Positions 7,624 to 15,690 of a stretch of 64,000 nt of DNA are shown here, piece by piece. The position numbers and the translations under genes are program-made. Numbering within the stretch: position 1 is the stretch's first letter; each line of letters starts with the position of its first letter. Location: positions 28,368 through 92,367 of the forward strand of contig JAGCPF010000030.1 of assembly GCA_017642335.1 (NCBI GenBank), given 5' to 3'. This stretch comes from Fibrobacter sp. Lineage in GTDB: Bacteria; Fibrobacterota; Fibrobacteria; Fibrobacterales; Fibrobacteraceae. The notes below the pieces were generated by a model. It ran no database searches and was not told where the DNA came from. It saw nothing but the letters and a program-made list of their open reading frames with translations.

Positions 7624-8985
7624 ATGGCAGAAAATCAAAACATTGAATACAAATCAACGTGGCGAGACGAATATCTCAAGTGGGTTTGTGGCTTTGCCAA
7701 TGCGCAGGGTGGCAAGCTGTATATAGGCATCGATGACAATGGGAGTGTTTGCGGTGTTTCAAACATCAAAAAACTTTTAGAAGATATCCCTAACAAGATT
7801 CAAACATGTCTTGGCATTGTTACCGCAATAAACAAAATGGAAAAGGATGGTTTAGAATATATCGAGATTATCGTTGACCCGAGTTCCTACCCTGTAAGTT
7901 ATCATGGGGAGTTCCATTATAGGAGCGGGGCGACTAAACAGCAGTTGACAGGTGTCGCCCTTTCGGAATTTATCATGAAGAAAACGGGCGTCCGTTGGGA
8001 AGACGCCATTGTTGAAGATATCGGTGTTGATGATTTGGACGCAGAAAGTTTCAAGATTTTTAGGCGCGAGGCGCTTAAGAGCAACCGCATGAGCCCCGAA
8101 GACTTGAACATTTCCAACAAGGAATTGTTGGAAAAATTTCATCTTATGTCTAACGGAAAGCTTAAACGTTCGGCCGTGATGCTTTTCTATAGCGATCCTA
8201 GTGTAATCCAAAATGGCAGCTACGTGAAGGTCGGTCGGTTTACCAATGCCGTTGACTTGCAGTATCAAGATACGATTGAAGACTCTCTCATAAAAATTGC
8301 CGATAAGGTCATCGATTTAATCTACTTGAAATACCTCAAGGCGAAAATTACGTATGAGCACGACCGCCGCGTGGAAACTTACCCCTATGCCCGTATCGCC
8401 ATTCGTGAGGCGGTCTATAACGCGATTATCCATAACTGCTACATGTTTGGGACGCCTATTCAAATCCGTGTGGAAAACGAAGCGATTATTATAAGCAATC
8501 AATGCTTTTTGCCGGAAGGATGGACTGCCGAAACGCTTATGAAACCGCATCATTCCAAACCCTACAACCCCAATATCGCAAATGTCTTTTATCGTGCCGG
8601 GTATATCGAAAACTGGGGACGTGGTGTTGAAAAAATCTGCGACGCATGCAAAGAACTCGGCGCAAACTTGCCGAAGTACGAAATCCTAGGAAACGGGATG
8701 CGAATCCACTTTAGCGCTCTAAAAAGTGCCCTAATTGACGAGAAAACGGTGAATGTCCAAGAAAATGTCCAAGAAAATGTCCAAGAAAATGTCCAAGAAA
8801 AATCTAGAAAAGATTTGATTTTGAGCATCATACGGAAAAATACGGCGGTATCTCTAAGAGAGCTTGCGCAAAAGCTTGACGTTTCCTCAAAAACCATTCA
8901 GCGAGATCTCAATCAATTAAAACGAAAAAATGTTGTTTACAGAATTGGCTCGGACAAGGGCGGACATTGGAAGTTGAATAAATAA
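7624..8985 (+). CDS. AlbA_2 (Schlafen-type) DNA-binding and ATP-binding regulator
   Basis: A 453-residue protein with three parts. An N-terminal AlbA_2 domain (about residues 1-125) starts with EYKSTWRDEYLKWVCGFANA and contains GGKLYIGIDDNG. A central GHKL-like ATP-binding region (about 250-350) has IREAVYNAIIHNCY and ENWGRGVEKI. A C-terminal winged helix (about 395-450) ends with SLRELAQKLDVSSKTIQRDL. Members of this family are often called putative transcriptional regulators and are common in mobile regions. A tetrapeptide repeat of NVQE units (from codon 377) joins the last two domains. The gene follows a terminator-like leader; AGGGGG precedes the ATG. Confidence 0.8.
   Translation: MAENQNIEYKSTWRDEYLKWVCGFANAQGGKLYIGIDDNGSVCGVSNIKKLLEDIPNKIQTCLGIVTAINKMEKDGLEYIEIIVDPSSYPVSYHGEFHYRSGATKQQLTGVALSEFIMKKTGVRWEDAIVEDIGVDDLDAESFKIFRREALKSNRMSPEDLNISNKELLEKFHLMSNGKLKRSAVMLFYSDPSVIQNGSYVKVGRFTNAVDLQYQDTIEDSLIKIADKVIDLIYLKYLKAKITYEHDRRVETYPYARIAIREAVYNAIIHNCYMFGTPIQIRVENEAIIISNQCFLPEGWTAETLMKPHHSKPYNPNIANVFYRAGYIENWGRGVEKICDACKELGANLPKYEILGNGMRIHFSALKSALIDEKTVNVQENVQENVQENVQEKSRKDLILSIIRKNTAVSLRELAQKLDVSSKTIQRDLNQLKRKNVVYRIGSDKGGHWKLNK
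8752..8799 (+). repeat. Four perfect 12-bp tandem repeats inside the AlbA-domain gene
   Basis: The unit AATGTCCAAGAA occurs four times without change and encodes NVQE repeats between the ATP-binding domain and the winged helix. Unit gain or loss would keep the frame and change only linker length. Confidence 0.85.
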
Positions 8986-8986
8986 A

Positions 8987-9289
8987 GTCTCAACTGGTAA
9001 GGATTATTTACAACTTGCCCATGAAAATTTGACAGAAAGCTCAAAAGTATCTAACTTCACCAAAGAAGAACTCGAGGCATACCAGAAAGTGTATCACAAG
9101 GAATGGGACCATAACGCCATGGTCGATGGCATTTTTGAAGAATTCGCGGATGAAATCAACGCGAAGGTAGCCGAAGGCGTCCTTGATTCTAAGCGTGAAA
9201 TGGCGAAAGCAATGCGAGAACAGGGCATTCCTGATTCGACCATTGCCGTAATTTCCGGTCTCTCCGAGGAAGAAATCCGCAAATTGTAG
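8987..9289 (+). pseudogene. C-terminal remnant of an Rpn-family (PD-(D/E)XK) transposase/nuclease
   Basis: The frame reads GKDYLQLAHENLTESSKVSN and on through FTKEELEAYQKVYHKEWDHN to a typical ending (MREQGIPDSTIAVISGLSEE). This matches the tail of Rpn-type recombination-promoting nucleases, normally near 300 residues. The N-terminal nuclease domain is missing: the readable frame begins right at the end of the AlbA-domain gene. A TTG at 9029 could start 86 residues, but without a ribosome site. I read it as a truncated gene. A 66-bp piece of it is repeated at 10385-10450. Confidence 0.7.
9046..9111 (+). repeat. 66-bp direct repeat, copy 1 (inside the Rpn remnant)
   Basis: Identical base for base to 10385-10450. 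This copy is in its coding context; the second lies alone downstream of the lipoprotein gene. Confidence 0.9.
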
Positions 9290-9320
9290 AGGCCAACTCC
9301 TCAAAAAACACGAGCAGTCG

Positions 9321-9345
9321 AACTGTCAAGGAATACTTGACAGTT
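9321..9345. repeat. Perfect 10-bp inverted repeat
   Basis: AACTGTCAAG and CTTGACAGTT are separated by GAATA. The core resembles the TGTCAAG palindrome at 7267-7285. It lies about 45 bases before the lipoprotein start at 9390, so an operator is possible. There is no T run for a terminator. Confidence 0.6.
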
Positions 9346-9389
9346 AAAACAGGAGTGCGAATTGGACACATTTTTTATAAATTAATAAA

Positions 9390-10373
9390 ATGACTATGGT
9401 AAACCGGAATCAAATTTTGCTTCTTTTTTGCCTTACCCTACTGTTTTGTGGCTGTGGGGGTGAAAAATATATGGAGCACAACGACTATACCGTAGTTTTT
9501 GATGTCCGCAAAGACTCCATCTTTATTGACGGAATCCTGTATCCGGATCTCTATCGTGAACTGGATGCAAATCCTCAATACGAAACTAATCCGCTTTACG
9601 ATATTGCGATAAGGCGCATTGAAGAAAAAACACGAAAGCTCAAGGAGCAAGGCAAGTGTGAAAAAACTTATAATGGCAGTATGTCTATAGGAAAGCGGGA
9701 AATCAACATAGAACATTGCTTCGATTCTTCGGAACAGGAAAAACAGGTTCATGTCCGTGTTGACGGGGACGTATCTGGAATGGTTCTGCGGGAAATTTCC
9801 CAAGCAGCCCTTTTCGTTTTTGGTAGTCAGTATTCTATGGTTTTGAACCGGGATTTTCATATACCGCTAACAAGTTCGCGACAACCAGAATGGGCGTCAC
9901 CGATTCGTCCACCCAGCACCAGAGGCGTCAAGTGTATCCTAAAAATATTGAAGAAACAGGATAGCCTTACACATGGCAAAGATTTGACTCAGGATGATAT
10001 AAAAAAACTTATATCAGAGAATGATTCTCTTTGTAAAGATGAACCGGAAGAAGGACCTGAGACCAGGAGCTACATGGAATTGTCCATCAACTATAACAAC
10101 GACGACAGTGTATATTACGCTTTTTACAATCGCCGCCCTTCGTTAAAGATGGATTACCGGGAGCGTCTTGCGCAATCCAATAAGCCGGAAGTCGTCAAAC
10201 CAGAAGATTTACTGAAACGCATGCAACAGGAATACGAAAGTAAATCACTCGAAGAACGCGAATATCCGATTAGCATTACAGTTATTAGCGATGCACGAGT
10301 CTTTGAACCTCTAAAAGCAGCAGAGGCCGCATTGCAGAGCGGTCTTAAGGTCGGCTTCGGCTTTACGTATTAG
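9390..10373 (+). CDS. Hypothetical lipoprotein, 327 aa
   Basis: The N-terminus has a hydrophobic signal (ILLLFCLTLLF) and a lipobox ending at FCGCG, so the mature protein is probably lipid-anchored. The rest is charged and mostly soluble, with no domain I recognise. A weak internal feature is the Lys/Glu-rich helix near residues 70-90. ATG 9390 or ATG 9396 could start it; neither has a clear ribosome site. A TATAAA box (about 9376) lies close to the start. It sits between the two copies of the 66-bp repeat, which suggests it came in or was moved by recombination. Confidence 0.6.
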   Translation: MTMVNRNQILLLFCLTLLFCGCGGEKYMEHNDYTVVFDVRKDSIFIDGILYPDLYRELDANPQYETNPLYDIAIRRIEEKTRKLKEQGKCEKTYNGSMSIGKREINIEHCFDSSEQEKQVHVRVDGDVSGMVLREISQAALFVFGSQYSMVLNRDFHIPLTSSRQPEWASPIRPPSTRGVKCILKILKKQDSLTHGKDLTQDDIKKLISENDSLCKDEPEEGPETRSYMELSINYNNDDSVYYAFYNRRPSLKMDYRERLAQSNKPEVVKPEDLLKRMQQEYESKSLEEREYPISITVISDARVFEPLKAAEAALQSGLKVGFGFTY

Positions 10374-10384
10374 GTTTCAGGTTT

Positions 10385-10450
10385 AGTATCTAACTTCACC
10401 AAAGAAGAACTCGAGGCATACCAGAAAGTGTATCACAAGGAATGGGACCA
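10385..10450 (+). repeat. 66-bp direct repeat, copy 2 (orphan piece of an Rpn gene)
   Basis: Identical to 9046-9111, which codes part of the Rpn remnant. Here neither the upstream nor the downstream Rpn sequence is present. A CCGGGG/CCCCGG hairpin (10476-10493) follows. Confidence 0.9.
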
Positions 10451-10557
10451 CAACTACGCACGTTATATGTTATTTCCGGGGCTTTAACCCCGGTTAATGA
10501 CTTTATTTGTACGGACGAAGGAAAATAGTTTGTTATATTTCCTAAAAAGGAGATGGT

Positions 10558-11256
10558 ATGAAATACTTGAAATTTCTTTTGGGTGCTTTTCTTTCGTTGG
10601 CTCTTGCTGGCTGTGGAGGGAGTAGAGCCTCCATTTCGGAGGACTGGAATTGGCGGCCAAAGACAGTTGCCGTGATTTTCTCGGATGCGCGGATTGAGAA
10701 TACGGACGATCTTGAAGATGACTGGCCAGAGTATGTCAATTCGTTCCATGAATGGATGTCTGCCGAACTGAAACAGGACATTGAATCCATGGCAAGACCG
10801 CTAAGCGATGGTTCCAAATTGCAAGTCTTTACAAAGTATATTGCAGTCGGTGACTCCGGTATTCCCACCTTTTACGCGTTTGAATCGGACAAGGTAACGA
10901 TTGATGGCAAGGACGCTTTTACAATAAGTGACGAACGTCTTGCTTTGCCCGCTGCCGACGTTTATTTGTTTATTGAAGACATTGATATCAACTCCGTGCT
11001 CACCGGTGGCGGCCTAGGTTTGCTGGGCCTTTTGCTTCACGAAGGAATTATGACGATGAAAGCATTTTATTCCTTTTATGACGGCAAAACACATGAGCGC
11101 TTAGGCAATGGTTACTTGGAAGCCGAAGAAGAATATGTTTTTGGCGTTTCCAAATCCAATTGGAAAAAGTTGTTTAGACGCTCTGTTAAAAGGGCTTTTA
11201 ATAAGACGCCTGTTTTGAGATGCGATCAGTGCTCAGTCCGTTCTGAAACGAACTGA
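10558..11256 (+). CDS. Hypothetical lipoprotein, 232 aa
   Basis: The signal sequence (FLLGAFLSLALAGCGG) has a good lipobox, LAGC, so the protein is probably an outer- or inner-membrane lipoprotein. A hydrophobic Gly/Leu-rich stretch (about residues 146-162) is flanked by ordinary soluble sequence. I recognise no family. AAGGAGATGGT precedes the ATG, and TATATT lies about 25 bases upstream, which is a normal short leader. It converges on the DUF3392 gene. Confidence 0.65.
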   Translation: MKYLKFLLGAFLSLALAGCGGSRASISEDWNWRPKTVAVIFSDARIENTDDLEDDWPEYVNSFHEWMSAELKQDIESMARPLSDGSKLQVFTKYIAVGDSGIPTFYAFESDKVTIDGKDAFTISDERLALPAADVYLFIEDIDINSVLTGGGLGLLGLLLHEGIMTMKAFYSFYDGKTHERLGNGYLEAEEEYVFGVSKSNWKKLFRRSVKRAFNKTPVLRCDQCSVRSETN

Positions 11257-11273
11257 AATGATTCCAAGGTTCC

Positions 11274-11597
11274 TTACACATCTTTCCCGCTGCGGGCGAG
11301 GTATGCTAGCACGATGAACGCGCCTGCTATGATTCCTATCAGTGGTAAGTCTGCTTGACCGCGCAGGAACAATTTCAAGAAGCGCACCATTTGCGACGAC
11401 AAAAACGCGTACCCGGCACCACACAGCAGCACGAACAATGCGAACCGCCCTAAGAAGGGGATGCTTCGGGTGATTTTCTTGAAATAGTTGTTGATGGCGG
11501 ACCCGTAAATCATCAACAGCGTCGCGACAAGGCCCACGGATATGGAATCCAGGTGGAGCCTCAAATAATTCGCAAACTGGTGGATGTAGACCGACAT
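11274..11597 (-). CDS. DUF3392-family membrane protein
   Basis: A 107-residue protein with three likely membrane segments (about 18-35, 47-66 and 83-101). The signature LVATLLMIYGSAINNYFKK near the N-terminus matches DUF3392 proteins as I know them. Function of the family is unknown. Its start faces the next gene (divergent), with 79 bases between, and it ends 17 bases from the lipoprotein stop. Confidence 0.7.
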   Translation of the reverse strand: MSVYIHQFANYLRLHLDSISVGLVATLLMIYGSAINNYFKKITRSIPFLGRFALFVLLCGAGYAFLSSQMVRFLKLFLRGQADLPLIGIIAGAFIVLAYLARSGKDV

Positions 11598-11676
11598 ACG
11601 TTATAGATATAACATTTTTTTGACAGAATGTTCCCCAGAATTCTTGTTATCCCTGTTTTTATTTATATTCCCTACC

Positions 11677-12714
11677 ATGTGCATCTTGAATAAAATTCCA
11701 TGCATTCTCGCTTTTGTCTTGGCTATATTCGCCGGGGCCGAGGATGAACTGAACTACGGTGGCGGAGAAAGCGATGTGAAGATGACCGTTTTCCGCGGCG
11801 ACTGGGGTTACCTTGCATACATGGAAAAAGAGAAAAGATGGAGTGGCCTAGACAGGTTGCCATCCGGTTTTGAACTGAACGACGGCGAATTCGCCGATAT
11901 CACGGCGGATATCGAAAGGATGTATGGAGGTCTTGCGGGCCATACGGGAACGCCCTTCGCAACAAAAATCAAGGAATCCCGCCCTGTTCCTTTCGAAGAA
12001 ATGCTCAAGAGAGGCTTAATCGAGAACTACAATCCCGTGCGGTACAGGTTCTGGGGGCTCCGCATCTTGAAGACAAAAAAAGAGGTGTACATCGCCTCGC
12101 ACATCGGCGCAACCCGCAGCGGTCTTGATTACCGTCTGTATAAAGACGGGAATTTCGTAGGGAGCTACAAAACGACTTTCGAACTCGAGAGGGCTGTTGG
12201 GTTAAATACATCGATGGATACGACCGTGATTTTGCAAGAAGAAGGGAAGTTGCCGTTCTATGTCATGCGTCTCGGGAAGACGTATTTTGCATACGCTCGG
12301 TTTATAGGCTTGAACAAATGGACTCCGCTTCTGAACAAGGCGTTCAAAAACGATCCCGTGTACTTTTCCCTGGAAGACGGCGAAGTCGCGGAACTCCAGA
12401 CAAGTGTGCTCAAAGTGAACGGCGGGAAAAAGAAATACGATAACGCCCCGATGTTCGTAGATTCGGTCGACCTCTTCGAAAAAATCCGTTACGACATTCT
12501 CACCTTGGATTTACGTATGGAGCATTGGGAAGAAAGCGTGCCCCAGAAAGAGGCGGAATTCCGACAGTACCATAACAACAGCGGCCAATATCTGATTGTC
12601 TACCTGGGCAAGAAATACTGGGTCTACCACGAAGATGGCTCGGGAAAAAAGAAGCGGCTGCTCGGGATGTTCAGCAAGGCATCCGATGTCGACAAGGCTC
12701 TCAATCGGCGGTGA
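11677..12714 (+). CDS. Hypothetical exported protein, 345 aa
   Basis: I chose ATG 11677 rather than the upstream TTG because it starts a clean signal peptide (MCILNKIPCILAFVLAIFAG) and because TATATT (11664-11669) lies only seven bases before it. The mature part is a soluble, aromatic-rich protein. Two similar segments, FYVMRLGKTYFAYARF and YLIVYLGKKYWVYHED, suggest an internal repeat of a small beta-rich unit. No known domain recognised. Leaderless transcription is likely from the promoter position. Confidence 0.6.
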   Translation: MCILNKIPCILAFVLAIFAGAEDELNYGGGESDVKMTVFRGDWGYLAYMEKEKRWSGLDRLPSGFELNDGEFADITADIERMYGGLAGHTGTPFATKIKESRPVPFEEMLKRGLIENYNPVRYRFWGLRILKTKKEVYIASHIGATRSGLDYRLYKDGNFVGSYKTTFELERAVGLNTSMDTTVILQEEGKLPFYVMRLGKTYFAYARFIGLNKWTPLLNKAFKNDPVYFSLEDGEVAELQTSVLKVNGGKKKYDNAPMFVDSVDLFEKIRYDILTLDLRMEHWEESVPQKEAEFRQYHNNSGQYLIVYLGKKYWVYHEDGSGKKKRLLGMFSKASDVDKALNRR

Positions 12715-12724
12715 GGCTCAAGCA

Positions 12725-13231
12725 ATGGTTCAAAAGAACGCACGTACTTTTGTGACGCACGAGTTCCCGGCGGTTTACGACCGGAGCTCCCGCGTGCTGC
12801 TGCTGGGCTCGATTCCTTCGCCCAAGTCCCGCGAGGTGGGATTCTATTACGGGCATCCGCAGAACCGTTTTTGGAAGGTGCTCGCGCAGGTCCTCGGCGA
12901 AACGGTCCCTGAAACCATTCCGCAGAAAAAGGCGATACTCAAGAAGCACCATGTGGCTCTTTGGGATGTGCTGGAAAGTTGCACCATCGTCGGCGCGAGC
13001 GATACGAGCATCGAGGATGTCGTTCCGAACAAAATAGGCGAACTCGTAAAAAGGTCGAAGGTCTCGCGCATTTTCTGCACGGGCGCCACGGCCCACAAGC
13101 TGTACCAGAAATACTGCGCCAAGGATGTCGGCATCGATGCCGAAAGGCTCCCGTCCACTTCTCCTGCGAACTGTGCGGTCTCCCTGGAAAAACTTGTGGA
13201 AGCGTACAGGGTCGTGTCTTCCGCCAAGTAA
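12725..13231 (+). CDS. DNA-deoxyinosine (hypoxanthine) glycosylase, UDG superfamily
   Basis: From ATG 12725 the protein has 168 residues. The segment LLLGSIPSPKSREVGFYYGH with NRFW, and later the SPANC segment, fit the small UDG-superfamily glycosylases described as hypoxanthine-DNA glycosylases. VALWDVLESC is also typical. These enzymes remove deaminated purine from DNA in base excision repair. An upstream in-frame start (12596) would overlap the preceding gene heavily, so I reject it. The gene follows the exported protein after 10 bases. Confidence 0.8.
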   Translation: MVQKNARTFVTHEFPAVYDRSSRVLLLGSIPSPKSREVGFYYGHPQNRFWKVLAQVLGETVPETIPQKKAILKKHHVALWDVLESCTIVGASDTSIEDVVPNKIGELVKRSKVSRIFCTGATAHKLYQKYCAKDVGIDAERLPSTSPANCAVSLEKLVEAYRVVSSAK

Positions 13232-13270
13232 ATTGTCGCCTTGGCGAGTCTTTTTCTATTTTATTTGCCG

Positions 13271-14050
13271 ATGAATGTTTTGACGTTGCAAGTGATTCTC
13301 ATTCCGTTCCTGGGGACTGTCCTCGGGGCGGCTTGCGTGTTCCTGCTCCGTCGCGAGATGGGCGAAAGTCTCAAGAGGTCGCTTTCGGGTTTTGCCGCGG
13401 GCGTCATGGTGGCGGCGAGCGTGTGGAGTCTCCTTGTCCCCGCGATGGATGGTTCCGCAGGTCTCGGAAAGTTTGCGTTCATGCCTGCTGTCGTCGGATT
13501 CTGGCTGGGCATCCTCTTTTTGCTTTTCCTCGACAACGTGGTGCCCCACATGCACGCGAACCACGAGAAGGAGGGCCCTGCGAGCAAGCTTTCGGGCACG
13601 GCGATGCTGGTCTTTGCTGTCACGCTGCACAACATTCCCGAGGGGATGGCTGTGGGCGTGGCCTATGCGGGTTTTCTTTCGGGGAGCGTGGACATCACGG
13701 CGCTCGGCGCGCTTGCGCTCTCTATCGGTATCGCCATCCAGAACTTTCCCGAGGGGGCGATTATTTCGATGCCGCTCCGCGCCGAGGGGCTTTCGAAGAA
13801 GAGATCGTTTGTTTACGGGGCGCTTTCGGGGGCTGTCGAGCCTGTGGCCGCGATTCTCATGGTTGTTTTCGCGGAGCATTTCGTGCCGGTCATGCCGTAC
13901 TTGCTGAGCTTTGCCGCCGGAGCCATGATTTACGTGGTGGTCGAGGAACTTATCCCCGAAATGTCCGAGGGACGTCATTCCAACGTCGGGACGGTGTTTT
14001 TTGCCGTCGGTTTTTCGCTGATGATGGCCCTGGATGTTGCGCTCGGCTAG
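13271..14050 (+). CDS. ZIP-family divalent metal transporter
   Basis: A 259-residue membrane protein with about eight segments. The ZIP signatures are clear: HNIPEGMAVGVA in the fourth segment and QNFPEGAIISMPL in the fifth, which form the binuclear metal site. HMHANHEKEG is the histidine-rich loop before them. It most resembles ZupT/GufA-like importers of zinc or other divalent metals. ATG 13271 lies eight bases after a TATTTT box with no ribosome site, so I prefer it to the upstream TTG. Confidence 0.85.
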   Translation: MNVLTLQVILIPFLGTVLGAACVFLLRREMGESLKRSLSGFAAGVMVAASVWSLLVPAMDGSAGLGKFAFMPAVVGFWLGILFLLFLDNVVPHMHANHEKEGPASKLSGTAMLVFAVTLHNIPEGMAVGVAYAGFLSGSVDITALGALALSIGIAIQNFPEGAIISMPLRAEGLSKKRSFVYGALSGAVEPVAAILMVVFAEHFVPVMPYLLSFAAGAMIYVVVEELIPEMSEGRHSNVGTVFFAVGFSLMMALDVALG

Positions 14051-14071
14051 TTTTTTGTATAGATTAAAATC

Positions 14072-14629
14072 ATGGATACCTCGATTCTTGACAAGGCAAT
14101 CGTTTTTGCCGTGAACGCTCACCGGGGCAAGGAACGCCGCGGCAAGGGCTTTCCGTATATCGTGCACCCCATGGAGGCGGTCGCCATTGCCTCGACGATG
14201 ACGAACGACCAGGAACTGCTGGCCGCCGCTGCGCTCCACGACACGGTGGAAGATACCGACGTGACGCTTTCGGCGATCCGTCGCGAGTTCGGCGATCGCG
14301 TGGCTGACTTGGTGGAGGCGGAATCCGATATCACTTTCGAGGGCCGCAATAGCGAGGAAAGCTGGAGGTTCCGCAAGGAGGAATCCATCGAGAGGCTTTC
14401 CGCCGCTTCGAACGATGTGAAAATCGTGGCGCTGGCGGACAAGTTGAGCAATATCCGCGCCATCTACCGCGATTACCAGGCTATCGGCGACAAGGTGTGG
14501 GACTTGTTCAGTGTCAAGGATGCCGCCGCTCACCAGTGGCATTTCCGGGGGCTTGCCCGCGCGCTCAAGAGTCTCGACGCGACATTTGCCTACAAGGAAT
14601 TCGTCGAGACGATCGACAAGGTGTTTTAA
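14072..14629 (+). CDS. HD-domain hydrolase of the SpoT/MESH1 type
   Basis: A 185-residue single-domain protein. The HD motif is in ALHDTVEDTD, with an upstream YIVHPMEA and a downstream LADKLSNI, matching the hydrolase half of RelA/SpoT and the stand-alone small alarmone hydrolases. It may degrade (p)ppGpp, but substrate is inference. No synthetase domain is attached. A TATAGA box (14058-14063) is eight bases before the ATG and there is no Shine-Dalgarno. A terminator follows the stop. Confidence 0.8.
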   Translation: MDTSILDKAIVFAVNAHRGKERRGKGFPYIVHPMEAVAIASTMTNDQELLAAAALHDTVEDTDVTLSAIRREFGDRVADLVEAESDITFEGRNSEESWRFRKEESIERLSAASNDVKIVALADKLSNIRAIYRDYQAIGDKVWDLFSVKDAAAHQWHFRGLARALKSLDATFAYKEFVETIDKVF

Positions 14630-14633
14630 AAAA

Positions 14634-14664
14634 ATCCCCGGCATGTTAATGCCGAGGATTTTTT
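14634..14664. terminator. Bidirectional intrinsic terminator
   Basis: An 11-base stem with one mismatch (14634-14644 with 14649-14659) is flanked by A and T runs. It serves the HD gene rightwards and the Spy-like gene leftwards. Confidence 0.85.
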
Positions 14665-14684
14665 GTTTGAGGAGGGATTTCTCT

Positions 14685-15317
14685 TTATTGCTGCGGAGGC
14701 GGCGGGGGAGGGTTGCCCAGCGGGCCGGGCCGTCCGTTTTTCTTGAGTTCCTTGAACTTCTTCATCTGTTCTTTGTGGAACTGGTTGAACTTTTCGAGCT
14801 GTTCCTTCGTGAGGATCTTGGCGAGCGCGTTGATGCCGTTGATGCGGTGCTCGAGCAGTGCCTTGTCGGCTTCCAGCACCTGCGCCTTCGCGGCTTCGAT
14901 GGCGGCCTGGTCTCCGCTTTCGAGCGCCTGTCCCAGGGCCTTTTCGGCGGCGTGCTTGTTCCCGCGCAGTTCCTTGAAGATGGAGTCTCCCTTGGCGCGG
15001 CTCGCGTCGAGAGAGGCCTTCTGTTCCGGAGTCACTTCCAGCATGGAATCGATGACGACGGGATCCATCTTGTGCTTGAATTTAGGTCCCTTGAAGTCGC
15101 CGTGTGGGCCGTGTTCCTTGAATTCTCCCGGATGGTGCGGGCCGCCGGGGGGCGGCATCATGCCATGGCGCGGGCACGGGCCTTCCATCTTTTTGCAGCA
15201 GGTCATTTCGCCCTTGCTGCAGCACATGCTGCATTTGCCGCAGAAGTTTCCCAGGAAGAACCCCAGGGCCAGGGCAAGCACGGCAAGGCTTGCGGTGAAG
15301 AGTTTTGCTCCTTTCAT
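14685..15317 (-). CDS. Spy/CpxP-like periplasmic protein with Cys/His-rich metal-binding segment
   Basis: A signal/anchor segment (LFTASLAVLALALGFFLG) is followed by a Cys-rich patch (CGKCSMCCSKGEMTCCKK) and a His/Pro-rich stretch to about residue 80. The helical core has TPEQKASLD and LTKEQLEKF, the LTxxQ-type motifs of the Spy/CpxP/CnrX group. The end is proline-rich. It is last in a leftward operon with an ECF sigma factor and an apparent anti-sigma factor. This suggests sensing of metal or envelope stress, as in CnrYXH. That role is inference. Confidence 0.7.
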   Translation of the reverse strand: MKGAKLFTASLAVLALALGFFLGNFCGKCSMCCSKGEMTCCKKMEGPCPRHGMMPPPGGPHHPGEFKEHGPHGDFKGPKFKHKMDPVVIDSMLEVTPEQKASLDASRAKGDSIFKELRGNKHAAEKALGQALESGDQAAIEAAKAQVLEADKALLEHRINGINALAKILTKEQLEKFNQFHKEQMKKFKELKKNGRPGPLGNPPPPPPQQ

Positions 15318-15321
15318 ATTT

Positions 15322-15690
15322 TTACTCCTTTATTAAATAGCTGAAGCCGACAGTTTCCTCGAGCGTCTCGAACTCGTCGCTGGTCGAGTTGCCCAAGCTG
15401 GAATACCAGCTGGAGACCTCGTCAGGTGCGGAACTGTTGATGGAAATGGTTTCGGTCGTGATGGGTTGGCCATCCGCATCGTCCGTGATGGCCGGGAGGA
15501 GCGCCGTGAGGCTCACGAGCACGAGGCTCGCGGCAATCGGGATGGCGCTGTACCAACTCTTGATGTCGATGATTTTGCCCTTTGCGGGTGTGTTTGCGGA
15601 TTCCGCGTCCAGGCGGGCGCAGACCTTGGCCCAGGAATCTTCCCTGGGGGTAAGCCTTTCGAGCTTCGAGAAGTCGATTTTGTTAGCCAT
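15322..15690 (-). CDS. Probable anti-sigma factor, single membrane segment
   Basis: A 122-residue protein with a cytoplasmic N-terminal half (about 50 residues), one membrane segment (AIPIAASLVLVSLTALLPAI) and a short Ser/Glu-rich outer part. Its start overlaps the end of the ECF sigma gene by eight bases, the usual arrangement for a sigma/anti-sigma pair. The sequence does not show a zinc-binding HxxxCxxC motif. The assignment rests on topology and context. Confidence 0.65.
   Translation of the reverse strand: MANKIDFSKLERLTPREDSWAKVCARLDAESANTPAKGKIIDIKSWYSAIPIAASLVLVSLTALLPAITDDADGQPITTETISINSSAPDEVSSWYSSLGNSTSDEFETLEETVGFSYLIKE

Noticed and set aside
13256..14644. Long minus-strand frame of 462 codons
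   Set aside because: Antisense to the ZIP and HD genes, rich in His/Arg, no motif; produced by GC-rich codon use of the real genes.
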